This document shows, piece by piece, positions 1-8,919 of a DNA stretch of 49,879 nucleotides; the stretch's first letter is position 1, and the number at the start of each line of letters is the position of its first letter. The DNA is from Paenibacillus sp. GM2 (GTDB taxonomy: Bacteria; Bacillota; Bacilli; Paenibacillales; Paenibacillaceae): NCBI RefSeq assembly GCF_900069005.2, contig NZ_LN831279.1, positions 2,231,015-2,280,893 of the forward strand, in the 5' to 3' direction. The notes below the pieces were generated by a model. It was not told the DNA's origin. It saw nothing but the letters and a program-made list of their open reading frames with translations, and searched no databases. A program made the translations under genes and the position numbers.

Positions 1-1148
1 ACGTTGCCGGCGGCCGAACCATCGGCAGGGCCGCTTGTTCCCGCGCGGCCCTCCTCTGCGTCCTTCGTCACCTCAGGACGCGTGAAGTGGAACTGTTCTT
101 GAATCACAGCCTGAGTGTTGCCTCGGCCGATATTCTGCTTCACCACCTGGGGAATCAGCACCTGCTCAGACAGCAGGGAGCGAATGCTCTCCTCAACGAA
201 GCCGTTCAGCTCCGGCTCCTTACTGAATCGCACCTCCAGCTTGGCCGGATGCACATTGACATCGACCAGGGAAGGATGCATGTCCAGCATCAACACGCCA
301 AGCGGATAGCGATTAATCGGCAGCAGCGTATGATAAGCGCGAAGCATCGCCTGATGCAAACCCTGGTTGCGGATATATCTGCCGTTAACGATCGTCGACA
401 TTCCGCTGCGATTCGAACGTGTCAGCTCAGGTCGGCCAATATAACCGGTTAGGCGATAATCCAGGTTTTCCGCCTCAATAGCTACCATGCCCTTGGAAGT
501 GTTCACTCCATAGATCGCTGCAATGACCTGCAGCAAATCTCCGCCGCCCTGGCTTTGCAGCAGCATATTTCCGTTGTGCCGGAAGGTAAACGCAATCTCC
601 GGATGGGAGAGCGCCTGCCGGTACATGACATCTGAGATATGGCCAAGCTCGGTCTGAATTGTCTTCATATATTTCAGCCTTGCCGGGGTATTGTAGAATA
701 ATTCCTTAACGGTAATATCTGTTCCTTGAGGGGTGGCGATTTCTTCGTTCAGCTTCAAATTCCCGCCTTCGATCTCAACAGCCCGTCCCAAGCCTTGATC
801 GCTATTCGCTGTTACCAATCTTACCTTGGCAACAGCGGCGATACTCGGCAGAGCCTCACCCCGGAAGCCAAGGCTGCGAATCTGGAACAAGTCGCGGCCC
901 TGCAGCAGCTTGCTCGTCGCATGACGGTAGAACGCTGCCTCACAGTCGTCAGGATCGATCCCTGAGCCATTATCAATGACCCGAATCAGGGACAGTCCCC
1001 CTTCCTCCACCTGTACCTCAATGCTCGTAGCACCGGCGTCGATTGCATTCTCCACCAGTTCCTTCACCACAGAGGCGGGCCTTTCTACAACTTCCCCCGC
1101 GGCGATCTGATTGGCAATATGCTCGTCCAGGACAACTATTTTAGCCAT
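1..1148 (-). CDS. mutL: DNA mismatch repair protein MutL (N-terminal part, cut by window edge)
   Basis: MutL is the GHKL ATPase that couples MutS mismatch recognition to strand incision in the cytoplasm. Reading from 1148 to the left edge gives 382 residues with no stop. Visible ATPase motifs are E30 and N34 in KELVENAIDAGA, DNGSGI at 59-64, and GFRGEAL at 94-100 followed by PSIAAV, then the transducer domain containing HPAKLEVRF. The start is ATG at 1148, preceded by GAGGGGGG eight bases upstream. The C-terminal dimerisation/endonuclease domain lies outside the window, so the nuclease motif cannot be judged. mutS lies upstream on the same strand, but about 460 bp of repeat-bearing sequence separates the two, so mutL may have its own promoter. 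Identity is certain from the motifs. Confidence 0.96.
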   Translation of the reverse strand, partial: MAKIVVLDEHIANQIAAGEVVERPASVVKELVENAIDAGATSIEVQVEEGGLSLIRVIDNGSGIDPDDCEAAFYRHATSKLLQGRDLFQIRSLGFRGEALPSIAAVAKVRLVTANSDQGLGRAVEIEGGNLKLNEEIATPQGTDITVKELFYNTPARLKYMKTIQTELGHISDVMYRQALSHPEIAFTFRHNGNMLLQSQGGGDLLQVIAAIYGVNTSKGMVAIEAENLDYRLTGYIGRPELTRSNRSGMSTIVNGRYIRNQGLHQAMLRAYHTLLPINRYPLGVLMLDMHPSLVDVNVHPAKLEVRFSKEPELNGFVEESIRSLLSEQVLIPQVVKQNIGRGNTQAVIQEQFHFTRPEVTKDAEEGRAGTSGPADGSAAGN

Positions 1149-1406
1149 TGCTCATTCCCCCCTCAATCAATCCATTCCTCATCATGCTTCAGTATGGTGC
1201 TTCAACTAAATAATCGCAATAGTAGCCATAGTACAACTAATAAAGTAAAGCTAGAACTCGGACAAACATCATTTTAAGTATTTAACGTTCACCTAAAGTA
1301 TTGGTGTTTACAGATACTACGAACACGAGCCCACTCCACCATGTAAAACACTTACCCATCGTTTTTGGGTTACCCTGAGACCCCGGATTAGGCCCAGACT
1401 TTCCTC

Positions 1407-1589
1407 TAACGAAACTGGATATCGCTATTTAACCATAATCGTAGTGCCAGAAATCGTAACGAAACAGGGTATCGTTATTTAAGCAAATTATCCGCTCAAG
1501 ACGTTGATTTTTGCCGAATAACGTTCTGTAGTTTCGTTAAACTTTTTTAGCCGCTATTTTTACGGAAATAACGCTCTATAGTTTCGTTA
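1407..1589. repeat. Convergent array of four ~24-bp repeats, 50-bp period in each arm
   Basis: The mutS-mutL gap (1149-1607) has no gene but holds four copies of a short element of the form TAACGAAAC...CG(T/C)TATTT. Two read on the plus strand (1407-1432 and 1457-1482) and two on the minus strand (1517-1539 and 1566-1589). Within each arm the copies are spaced exactly 50 bp (1407 to 1457; the ACG core at 1521 to 1571). Each copy is itself an imperfect palindrome (AACG...CGTT). The rest of the gap (1149-1400) shows nothing recognisable. The function is unknown; a REP-like intergenic repeat is the simplest reading. Confidence 0.75.
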
Positions 1590-1607
1590 GAGTTTATAAT
1601 GACTTGT

Positions 1608-4529
1608 TCACAGCTCATTTGCCTTCATTTTCAGCTCATTAATCAACTGCATCGCCTGAATCGGTGTCATGTTCATCAAATCGGCATGCTTCACCATGCT
1701 CACCATCTGCTTCAACGCAGCCGGCTGATGAACAGCAGAGGCTTGCTTGCCTTGTCTTGGCTCGGGCAGATCATCCTCAAACATCGATAGTTGGACAACC
1801 TCACCGGCCGCATTCTGAGCTGCACCAGGGATATCCACATTGGCAGCACCTGACAGGGAGCCATTGCTTCCTGTTCCATTGCCGCTAGGACCAAGCCCTT
1901 CCGGCTGGCCTGTCCCCCCCGTTTCCGAGCTTTGCCGTACTGAAGAGTAATCCGTACCAGCCTCACCAACAACGGAGTCAGCTTCAAGTTTTCCCGTAGA
2001 AATCTGTTCACTCGAAGCTACGCTCCTCACATCTTCAGAAGTATGTTGACCGCTTATTCCAAGTCCGGCAGCATTTGTGCCCCGATTTCCGGCAAGCGGC
2101 GCAATAGGATCTTCCTGCCGAGCTGCTGCCGCTTCCGCCGCCGACAGTTCAAAGCCCTGCAGCAAACCGTATGCGCGGTCAATGATGCCTTCCGGCAGCC
2201 CTGCCAGACGGGCGCAGTAGATCCCGTAGCTGGAGTCTGCCGCGCCTGGGATCAGCTTGCGCAGGAAATGGACCTTGTCACCGCTCTCCTGTACAGCCAT
2301 GCTGTAATTGCGGAGACTCGCCAGACTTTTATCCAGCATAGCCAGCTCATGGAAATGCGTTGAGACAAGCGCCTTACAGCCGATATGATCATGTACATAT
2401 TCGATTACCGCTTGCGCGATGGCCATGCCTTCGCTAGTCGACGTTCCGCGCCCCAGCTCATCGATAATAATCAAGCTGCGCGGAGTCGCCTTCTCCGTCA
2501 TGATCTGGATGTCGGCCATCTCGACCATAAACGTACTCTGCCCGCCGATCAAATCATCAGCGGCCCCGATCCGTGTAAAGATACGGTCCACCAGCGGTAT
2601 TTCTGCTTTTCCCGCCGGTACAAAGCTGCCGATCTGCGCCAGGATGGAAATAAGCGCAACCTGCCGCATATACGTACTCTTCCCAGCCATATTGGGACCG
2701 GTAATCAATAGAATGCTTGCTGCATCCTTACGCAGATCAGTCCCATTGGCGATAAATGCCGCATCGCTCAGCACCGACTCCACCACAGGATGCCGGCCCT
2801 GTTCAATCACCATGTCGTAACCTTCACTGAGGACCGGACGGACGAATTTTCCATCCGATGCAACGATAGCCAGTGAGCGATACACATCGATCTCCGCGAT
2901 TCTCTCCGCCAAGGACTGCAGCCTCGTGATCTCCGCCGCGATCTTCTCGCGCACCTCCTGGAACAGCGCGTACTCCAGGTCGACCATTTGCTCCTCTGCT
3001 TCGAGGATGAGACGTTCTTTCTCCTTAAGCTCCGGAGTGACATAACGTTCGGCATTGGCCAGCGTCTGCTTCCGTTCATAACGCCCTTCCGGCAGCATGG
3101 ACAAATTGGCCTTGGTCACCTCGATGTAGTAACCAAACACTTTGTTATAACCGATCTTCAATGACTTGATCCCGGTCAATTTCCGCTCCGATGCTTCCAG
3201 CTCGGCGATCCAGCGTTTTCCGTTCACGCCCGCTTCCCGGAGCTCGTCCAGATGAGCGTGGAAGCCCTTCTTAATAATTCCACCATCACGCAGCGATATC
3301 GGAGGCTCGTCCGCAATCGAAGTCTCGATCATCTCGGCCAGGTCCTCGCATATATCGATGCTGTCAGCGATTTTACGCAGCGTGTCAGATGCTGAAGCCG
3401 CACACAGTTGCTTGAGTGCCGGTGCTTGCCGTAAGGAAGATTTCAGGGCGATCATATCCCGCCCATTTGCACTGCCAAAGGCAATCCGTCCGGTCAGACG
3501 CTCCAGATCATAGATCTCGCCAAGCAAGATGCGAAGGTCCTCCCGCAATATGAAGTCGCGATGCAGCGCATCAACCGCCTCCAGCCGCTCCTCAATTCTG
3601 CTTCTCTGCAGCAGCGGTTTATCAACCCAGCGACGCAGCAGGCGCGCGCCCATCGAGGTCTCGGTCTTATCAAGCAGCCACAGTAAAGATCCCTTCTTAG
3701 AGCGCTCCCGCACCGTCTCTACCAATTCCAGATTACGACGGGTAAATGGATCAAGGATCATATATTGCTCTGGCTCATAGGCCGTGATCTTTGTAAGCTG
3801 CCCCAGCGAACGCTTCTGGGTCTCGCTCAGGTATCCGACAAGCAGAGAAATTCCCTGCTGACGCTCCGGTTCAAGCCTTAGCCAGGCTGCTTCACCAAAT
3901 TGCTTGCGTCCCGTCTCTTCCTTTCCCCGATCCCAGGGGGTATACACAACTGGCTTGCCAAGCGTGGACGCCTGACTTTTGATCCATTCAAGCAGCTCGG
4001 CGTCGCCAATGATCTCGGACGGATCATACAGTCCGATCTCGTCACGGAGCCATTCTTTATTGGCAGGAGCGGAAGTAACATAAAGCTCGCCTGTTGAGAG
4101 ATCGCAGACCACCAGCGCCATATTGCCGCTTTGTTCGGTAACGCACAGTATGTAATTATTCGTATGCTCCGCCACCGTCTTGCCTTCCATGATCGTACCT
4201 GGCGTAACCACCCGTACAATTTCACGTCGGACGACGCCTTTGGCCGTGGCAGGATCTTCAACCTGCTCGCAAATCGCCACTTTATAGCCTTTTTCAATCA
4301 GGCGCTGAATATAGGTCTCAGCCGAATGATAGGGGACGCCGCACATTGGAATCTTCTCGGAAGTGCCTCCGTCGCGGCCGGTTAACGTAATCTCCAGCTC
4401 CTTGGACGCCAGAATTGCGTCATCAAAGAACATTTCATAAAAATCGCCCAAACGAAAAAACAGAAAGGAATCCTTCGCCTGAGCCTTCACACTCAAATAT
4501 TGTTGAATCATCGGCGTATAGTTAGCCAT
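1608..4529 (-). CDS. mutS: DNA mismatch repair protein MutS with expanded C-terminal linker
   Basis: MutS recognises mismatches and small loops and recruits MutL. ATG at 4529 is chosen over an upstream ATG because GGAGGT lies six bases before it and the protein then begins MANYTPMIQQYL as the family does; this gives 973 residues. Seen: mismatch-binding F30-Y31-E32 in LGDFYEMF, Walker A GPNMAGKS at 611-618, Walker B with D690/E691 in IIIDELGRGTS. Most bacterial MutS proteins are about 850-870 residues. The extra ~110 lie after the ATPase domain as a Gly/Ser/Ala/Thr-rich low-complexity stretch. It is followed by QLSMF at 913-917, a likely beta-clamp-binding pentapeptide, and a helical tail. It is downstream of cotE and upstream of mutL, as in Bacillus, apart from the inserted amidoligase gene. 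Confidence 0.97.
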   Translation of the reverse strand: MANYTPMIQQYLSVKAQAKDSFLFFRLGDFYEMFFDDAILASKELEITLTGRDGGTSEKIPMCGVPYHSAETYIQRLIEKGYKVAICEQVEDPATAKGVVRREIVRVVTPGTIMEGKTVAEHTNNYILCVTEQSGNMALVVCDLSTGELYVTSAPANKEWLRDEIGLYDPSEIIGDAELLEWIKSQASTLGKPVVYTPWDRGKEETGRKQFGEAAWLRLEPERQQGISLLVGYLSETQKRSLGQLTKITAYEPEQYMILDPFTRRNLELVETVRERSKKGSLLWLLDKTETSMGARLLRRWVDKPLLQRSRIEERLEAVDALHRDFILREDLRILLGEIYDLERLTGRIAFGSANGRDMIALKSSLRQAPALKQLCAASASDTLRKIADSIDICEDLAEMIETSIADEPPISLRDGGIIKKGFHAHLDELREAGVNGKRWIAELEASERKLTGIKSLKIGYNKVFGYYIEVTKANLSMLPEGRYERKQTLANAERYVTPELKEKERLILEAEEQMVDLEYALFQEVREKIAAEITRLQSLAERIAEIDVYRSLAIVASDGKFVRPVLSEGYDMVIEQGRHPVVESVLSDAAFIANGTDLRKDAASILLITGPNMAGKSTYMRQVALISILAQIGSFVPAGKAEIPLVDRIFTRIGAADDLIGGQSTFMVEMADIQIMTEKATPRSLIIIDELGRGTSTSEGMAIAQAVIEYVHDHIGCKALVSTHFHELAMLDKSLASLRNYSMAVQESGDKVHFLRKLIPGAADSSYGIYCARLAGLPEGIIDRAYGLLQGFELSAAEAAAARQEDPIAPLAGNRGTNAAGLGISGQHTSEDVRSVASSEQISTGKLEADSVVGEAGTDYSSVRQSSETGGTGQPEGLGPSGNGTGSNGSLSGAANVDIPGAAQNAAGEVVQLSMFEDDLPEPRQGKQASAVHQPAALKQMVSMVKHADLMNMTPIQAMQLINELKMKANEL

Positions 4530-4623
4530 GAGAAACCTCCACATTACCATTTATAATAGACATTTTTAGAGTCCATTTATAAACTCGCACTAGAAGTCTA
4601 TTATAACAGAAAGGAATGGAGGC

Positions 4624-6075
4624 TTACGAGTGATTTTGTATTTTCCAGGGCCTGCGAATGTCGGTGGATTCATCCCAAGTTGCCCCTGACTTTACAGCCT
4701 TTAAAAATGGGTCCAGATATTTTTCATAGCGACCAAAGCCTTCGGCCTCCGCGATATCTGATAATAGCGAAAGGATCGATGGCCTGATCCGCTCCGGCTG
4801 ACCATTGTAAAAAGCGCGGAACACTTCCTCATCTTGCAATGGTCTTCGCTTGAAATGTCCCGGATTCTCCGCAACTAGCCTGGCCAAAGCGATAACTCCT
4901 TTGGTGACTAGAGGCGAGATGAGAAAGCTGGGCAGTGTGCGATATTCGAAGCCGCCATAGCTTTTGACTCGGTAATCGCCCAGAAATCCGTAATTCGGCC
5001 TGCGGCGAAAGCTGCTGTTGTCCTCAAGCAGAAATACAGGGAGCGCCAAATAATTGTCAAGAATTCGTAAAAATTCGCTGGTCAGTGGAACTCCGCTGAA
5101 ATGGACATGACCGCCTAACGGAAAGCCGCGTTGCGGCATCCCCCCGGCCTGCCAGAGCAGATTTCGGTCAGAAATGTGAGTATTTGCCGTTCGAAAAGCA
5201 TGCAGCAGATGGCGGACAACCTCCTCTGGCTCACGCCCTGGAGCAGGGCGCAGTTCCGCCAGCGGCAGCAGTCTGCGGCCCTGAAAACGAAGCACATCGC
5301 AGCCCGCTTCTCCGTGATGGCTGAGGAACCGCGAAGCAGGCACAACTTTGCCCGTATGATGGTTATAGAGTATAAATTCCGGATCCATTCCGATGAACAC
5401 CTCGGCTTCCTCGCTGGAGAACTGATCCAGCTCCCGCAAATGCTCCGTCATCGCCTCCGCGTACAGTTGCACCGTAGCAGGATCGGCAAAATCAAGGATG
5501 GGTGAGACCTCTTCAACCGTATACTGGCCTTCCTCGCCTGCAGCGATAACCACTTCCCCCATGTCAAGACCATACGCATACAGCGCTCGAATCGCCGTCT
5601 TCCCCAGCCGCCTCCATAAGGGTGTGCCCTGTTCCGGTTCAAGCCCGGGGGAACGGACAATTCCTGAGCGTCCTAGCGGAATTGCACGCAGGGCACGCAG
5701 ATGAAATACGCTCACTTTGAATCGGCGCTTGTATATTCGTTGTCTACCGGGCCTGGAGGAGGATTCAAAAGAAGCAAGTAAACCAGCGGTAATCAGACGT
5801 TGCTCTCGCTCAGTTAAAGTAAGCTTCATATAACGACCCAGCTCGCGGTTGATATTCCATTCAATAACCTCATCCGCCAAATAGGCCTCTGGCAGCCCGT
5901 AGACGAGGTTGTTTATACCGATTGCAGAGTCATTCTCCCATGTACGAGGATTGGCAACAGGGTCTTGCAGAACACGGTAGGGCCCAGCTAACGCGTTAAG
6001 CTTATGGGTCATTTCCCGGGAAGATACACTGGTGGGCATACAGATTCGCAGGATATGGCTTTTTTTAGCATTCAT
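4624..6075 (-). CDS. Putative amidoligase (phage phiEco32-like COOH-NH2 ligase type 2 family)
   Basis: A 483-residue protein resembling the ATP-grasp/glutamine-synthetase-like amidoligases that join a carboxyl to an amine. Supporting motifs are GMDPEF at 229-234 and GGHVHFSG at 321-328, both typical of this group (metal/ATP-binding acidic and histidine residues), followed by an Arg-rich region and EYRTLPSF. ATG at 6075 is preferred to the one at 6168 because GGGGGTG lies about eight bases before it. No signal peptide or convincing membrane segment is seen. It lies between cotE and mutS, with about 70 bp before mutS. Family assignment is by motif recall; substrate and product are unknown, and a role in modifying spore or peptide material would be speculation. 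Confidence 0.68.
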   Translation of the reverse strand: MNAKKSHILRICMPTSVSSREMTHKLNALAGPYRVLQDPVANPRTWENDSAIGINNLVYGLPEAYLADEVIEWNINRELGRYMKLTLTEREQRLITAGLLASFESSSRPGRQRIYKRRFKVSVFHLRALRAIPLGRSGIVRSPGLEPEQGTPLWRRLGKTAIRALYAYGLDMGEVVIAAGEEGQYTVEEVSPILDFADPATVQLYAEAMTEHLRELDQFSSEEAEVFIGMDPEFILYNHHTGKVVPASRFLSHHGEAGCDVLRFQGRRLLPLAELRPAPGREPEEVVRHLLHAFRTANTHISDRNLLWQAGGMPQRGFPLGGHVHFSGVPLTSEFLRILDNYLALPVFLLEDNSSFRRRPNYGFLGDYRVKSYGGFEYRTLPSFLISPLVTKGVIALARLVAENPGHFKRRPLQDEEVFRAFYNGQPERIRPSILSLLSDIAEAEGFGRYEKYLDPFLKAVKSGATWDESTDIRRPWKIQNHS

Positions 6076-6180
6076 TTCGTGACACCCCCACTCAGCTTGA
6101 ATTAATACCATTTGGATCCCCGTCCATAGATAAACCGTTAACAACCCGACTACCCAGGCATGGACCATTCAATCCCTCAA

Positions 6181-6211
6181 AATTAAAAACAAAAAGAGGG
6201 CAGCCGCCCTC
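6181..6211 (-). terminator. Rho-independent terminator upstream of the amidoligase gene
   Basis: On the minus strand a perfect 6-bp stem, GAGGGC/GCCCTC with a 4-base loop (6196-6211), is followed by TTTTTGTTTTT. It would stop transcripts coming from cotE and the repeat array before the amidoligase gene, so that gene probably has its own promoter or depends on readthrough. Confidence 0.75.
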
Positions 6212-6273
6212 GACGACGACGCCCCTGCCGCATATAGTAGACTATAATCCAATTACCCGCTTCTTAAGAGGTA

Positions 6274-6441
6274 GCTCAAAAAGTCCGCTTTTGATCACGA
6301 AGTAAATCAGGATGTATTCTCAGCATCGAATCTTGAATTCAACCGGGCCCTCCGGGGTTCATGTACTCCCTACGTACACTCCACTCCTCGGTCCCTAGCT
6401 TCATTCAACCTTCTCGGTGCTGAAAACCGGTCTTTTTGAAC
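6274..6441. mobile_element. MITE-like element, copy A (168 bp)
   Basis: It begins GCTCAAAAAGTCCGCTTTTG and ends GAAAACCGGTCTTTTTGAAC. The reverse complement of the end, GTTCAAAAAGACCGGTTTTC, matches the start at most positions, so the element has imperfect ~19-bp terminal inverted repeats. It encodes no transposase. Its interior is nearly identical to copy B: the blocks 6296-6471 and 6595-6770 are 176 bp long with a single mismatch (T/C at 6444 versus 6743). It is flanked by AAGAGGTA. Confidence 0.72.
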
Positions 6442-6458
6442 CGTACTTATAAGAGGTA

Positions 6459-6740
6459 GCTCAAAAAGTCCGCTTTTGATAAGAAAACCGATCGAAGTTA
6501 TTCTGAGATGAGCGACCGCGATGTAAAGGTAGGTTTTCTTGCGATATAGAATTTCATCAGCTTCCGCTGATAACGAAATAAATTCTATATCTAACACGAA
6601 GTAAATCAGGATGTATTCTCAGCATCGAATCTTGAATTCAACCGGGCCCTCCGGGGTTCATGTACTCCCTACGTACACTCCACTCCTCGGTCCCTAGCTT
6701 CATTCAACCTTCTCGGTGCTGAAAACCGGTCTTTTTGAAC
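6459..6740. mobile_element. MITE-like element, copy B (282 bp, with a 114-bp hairpin-rich insert)
   Basis: Same ends as copy A, but 114 extra bp (6481-6594) sit between TTTTGAT and CACGAAG. The insert consists of two inverted repeats in tandem: 9-bp arms AAGAAAACC/GGTTTTCTT (6481-6489 and 6532-6540), and 12-bp arms GATATAGAATTT/AAATTCTATATC (6543-6554 and 6580-6591). The second encloses ATCAGC-TTCC-GCTGAT (6556-6571). Copies A and B are joined by a 17-bp linker ending ACTTATAAGAGGTA, and B and C by the same linker with one change. Confidence 0.7.
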
Positions 6741-6757
6741 CGCACTTATAAGAGGTA

Positions 6758-6873
6758 GCTCAAAAAGTCCCCTCGGATCACGATTTAGACGATCAGCCAA
6801 AGCTTATCAAGACAACGCTTATCGGAGCAGGAATCTCGGTGCTGCTTGGTGCTGAAGGTCTGACTTTTTGAAC
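6758..6873. mobile_element. MITE-like element, copy C (116 bp, different interior)
   Basis: The left end GCTCAAAAAGTCC and right end GGTCTGACTTTTTGAAC match the ends of copies A and B in the same orientation, but most of the interior is unrelated. A further degenerate start (TTTTAAGGATGTCAAAAAGC, near 6882-6901) may be a fourth, decayed end running up to the cotE stop codon. Confidence 0.6.
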
Positions 6874-6946
6874 ATACGTTTTAAGGATGTCAAAAAGCTT
6901 CGGGGCTCAAACTGCAATGCAGCAGCTCGCTTCTTGAAGCACTCTC

Positions 6947-7489
6947 CTAAAGCTCGTCGTCGAGGAGGTCTGGATCTAAATCCTCGTAATCCTCGGAGTC
7001 AGATCCGAAATCATATTCTTTGTCTTCCGCATTGCCAGGCACGACAAGAATATTCAATTTCGTCTCTGCCACGAGTTCTACGGCGAATTCACGTTCTACA
7101 CGAATCGATACCCGCCCGTCGCCAGTCACACTTGCCTCAACGGTGCTCGGCTCTTGCGTTGCCTCCGCAGTAACCTCCACCGTTGAAGGGCGGTGTCTGG
7201 AATCCAGGTAATTGAGCGGAACATTCTCTACATAAGACACCGTTTCTTTTGCTACCTCGGTCTGCGAATTTTTATCATAGGAGTACCAGATGTTGATATC
7301 GTAAGTACCAATAACTTCAATTCCGTCGCCGGCCGCTACCGCTTCATACTGGTGGTTGATAATCCAGGCCCCCAGAATGCTAGACGGCTTGTGAGGCGGA
7401 GTCACGGTATGTGTTACGGTAGAGAACTTACGACCTTTTCCGCAGATCGCTTTCGTGATAATCTCTCTACTTTGATATTTCAATGACAT
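6947..7489 (-). CDS. cotE: Outer spore coat morphogenetic protein CotE
   Basis: CotE directs assembly of the outer spore coat around the forespore. The 180-residue product has the family hallmarks: REIITKAICGKGRKFS near the N-terminus, KPSSILGAWIINH at about 35-47, YDINIWYSYDKNSQTEV in the middle, and a very acidic Asp/Glu-rich tail. The length matches Bacillus CotE (about 181). ATG at 7489 is chosen over an upstream ATG at 7591 because AGGAGGT lies seven bases before it. A 14-bp perfect palindrome, CATACATATGTATG, lies at 7516-7529 in the leader; sporulation sigma promoters are expected here but I cannot place one with confidence. The downstream order (mutS, mutL) matches Bacillus. Confidence 0.95.
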   Translation of the reverse strand: MSLKYQSREIITKAICGKGRKFSTVTHTVTPPHKPSSILGAWIINHQYEAVAAGDGIEVIGTYDINIWYSYDKNSQTEVAKETVSYVENVPLNYLDSRHRPSTVEVTAEATQEPSTVEASVTGDGRVSIRVEREFAVELVAETKLNILVVPGNAEDKEYDFGSDSEDYEDLDPDLLDDEL

Positions 7490-7673
7490 GTTAGAACCTC
7501 CTCCATACATCATTCCATACATATGTATGCGGGACATAGGCAAATGTTGAATATGTAAGCATAAATAATTATGTGAATGCCTATAAGTCAAGCATTATCC
7601 ATCCATAATCCTTAAAAAATATATATGTAATGATAACTCAAAATATTTGTTGTCTGGTTATTTCGCAATCGAT

Positions 7674-7720
7674 AAAGAACCTCTCGGCCCTTTGTGCAAA
7701 GGCACCCCGAGAGGTTCTTT
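7674..7720. terminator. Long hairpin terminator downstream of the ArAE-type gene
   Basis: A perfect 14-bp stem, AAAGAACCTCTCGG (7674-7687) with CCGAGAGGTTCTTT (7707-7720). The outer A/T base pairs supply a short U-tract on either strand. It lies just after the stop of the minus-strand ArAE-type gene and before the cotE leader. Confidence 0.8.
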
Positions 7721-7760
7721 ATTCGCTACAATATGAACAAAACATGTGTATTTTCCTGGC

Positions 7761-8744
7761 TCAGGACTCTTCTGCCTCAGCTCCAGCCGTATTCTGAACC
7801 GTACGACGCGACTTGTCCTTCTTAGCGATATCAAGGAAATAAGCTAGCTCGCGGGAGAGTTGCAGGAGATGGGCACGCAGCTCGAATTCTTCCCGCGATG
7901 CTGGCAGTTTCATCTGCTTGAATTGCTGGTCAAGCTGGAGCTGCATTTCCTCCGTCTGCCCCGAATAGAACTCCCGGGTTACATCAATACTAAGCTGCTC
8001 AAACAGTGTAGCTACAGCTTCCCCTTGCGGAATCCGTTCATAAACTAGAGAGATCATCTCAAGCATCCCCTCAATTCGATCCAATTGCTGCTTGCGCATA
8101 TAGAAATAAACATTCCATGCCTCATTCGGCGAGATCAACTGGTTCTCAAGGGCGCGATTCGCAGAAGCCAGACCTTTGTCTACCCATTTTCCAGCCTCAA
8201 TCAGCTCTTTGCCATCCCATAGATGCTCCGGATCGCGCAGAGATGCCGCAATATGCTTAAAAATAACCGAAAATAGCCCGTCCACTTTAAAGCGGATTTT
8301 GAACAGCTTATCTTCCTCCTTCGGCATATAGAGCAGGTTTACGATCATAGCAGAGCCCAGACCGATCAATAGCAATTCGATCTGCGTTGCCATCACCTGC
8401 AGACTGATCATCTCGCCGCCGAATACGCGGAACACCACGACAGAGCTTGTAACGATCCCTTCTTTGAATTTCGCGCGGGAAAGGAGTGGGAATGCGATTA
8501 AGATGTAAACGGCCAACACCCAAATATGGAAGCCAAGTATGTAGAAAAGAATAAACGCCATTATTAATCCTAAGATAGAAGCGAAAAACCGGGAGGATAC
8601 CGTTGCAATGCTGCGTTTTCGCGTTACATCAACTCCCAGAATGGCCAGCAGGCCGGCGGATAGTGCGCCTTCGATGTTAAACGCATCGGATATGATGATA
8701 GCCAGTACCGTGGCGATCGCTGTCTTAATAACTCTGAATCCCAT
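7761..8744 (-). CDS. Aromatic acid exporter (ArAE) family membrane protein
   Basis: A 327-residue protein with an N-terminal half of closely packed membrane helices (residues about 5-140, including LAVYILIAFPLL and LLLIGLGSAMIVNLLYM) and a soluble, helical C-terminal half rich in Glu/Gln/Leu. This matches the Gram-positive ArAE_1 plus C-terminal domain layout (YqjA-like). The family is related to aromatic acid efflux proteins, but substrates of the Bacillota members are not established. ATG at 8744 follows AAGGGTG at a long spacing of about 11 bases. It stands alone between two terminators. I see no internal defects. Confidence 0.8.
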   Translation of the reverse strand: MGFRVIKTAIATVLAIIISDAFNIEGALSAGLLAILGVDVTRKRSIATVSSRFFASILGLIMAFILFYILGFHIWVLAVYILIAFPLLSRAKFKEGIVTSSVVVFRVFGGEMISLQVMATQIELLLIGLGSAMIVNLLYMPKEEDKLFKIRFKVDGLFSVIFKHIAASLRDPEHLWDGKELIEAGKWVDKGLASANRALENQLISPNEAWNVYFYMRKQQLDRIEGMLEMISLVYERIPQGEAVATLFEQLSIDVTREFYSGQTEEMQLQLDQQFKQMKLPASREEFELRAHLLQLSRELAYFLDIAKKDKSRRTVQNTAGAEAEES

Positions 8745-8891
8745 CTAATTAATCACCCTTTAATTAACAGACTATAGATATACCATTTGAACATTTGCGC
8801 AAAATTAACCTGAAATTTCTAGGTATATCATTCGCTCTATTTCACTTCATCATCGTACTCGATTTGCTAACGACGGGCAATGCGGCAGCAA

Positions 8892-8919
8892 CAAAAAAGA
8901 AGGAGCTTACCGCTCCTTC
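8892..8919 (-). terminator. Terminator overlapping the permease stop codon
   Basis: On the minus strand GAAGGAGC/GCTCCTTC (8 bp, loop of 5) is followed by TTTTTTG. The permease stop codon TAA (8909-8907) lies in the loop, so the last codons form part of the stem. It ends the three-gene ABC operon. Confidence 0.85.

Noticed and set aside
6370..6597. Small minus-strand frame within the MITE array
   Set aside because: It spans element B's hairpin insert and repeat arms, lacks a binding site, and shows no protein-like composition.
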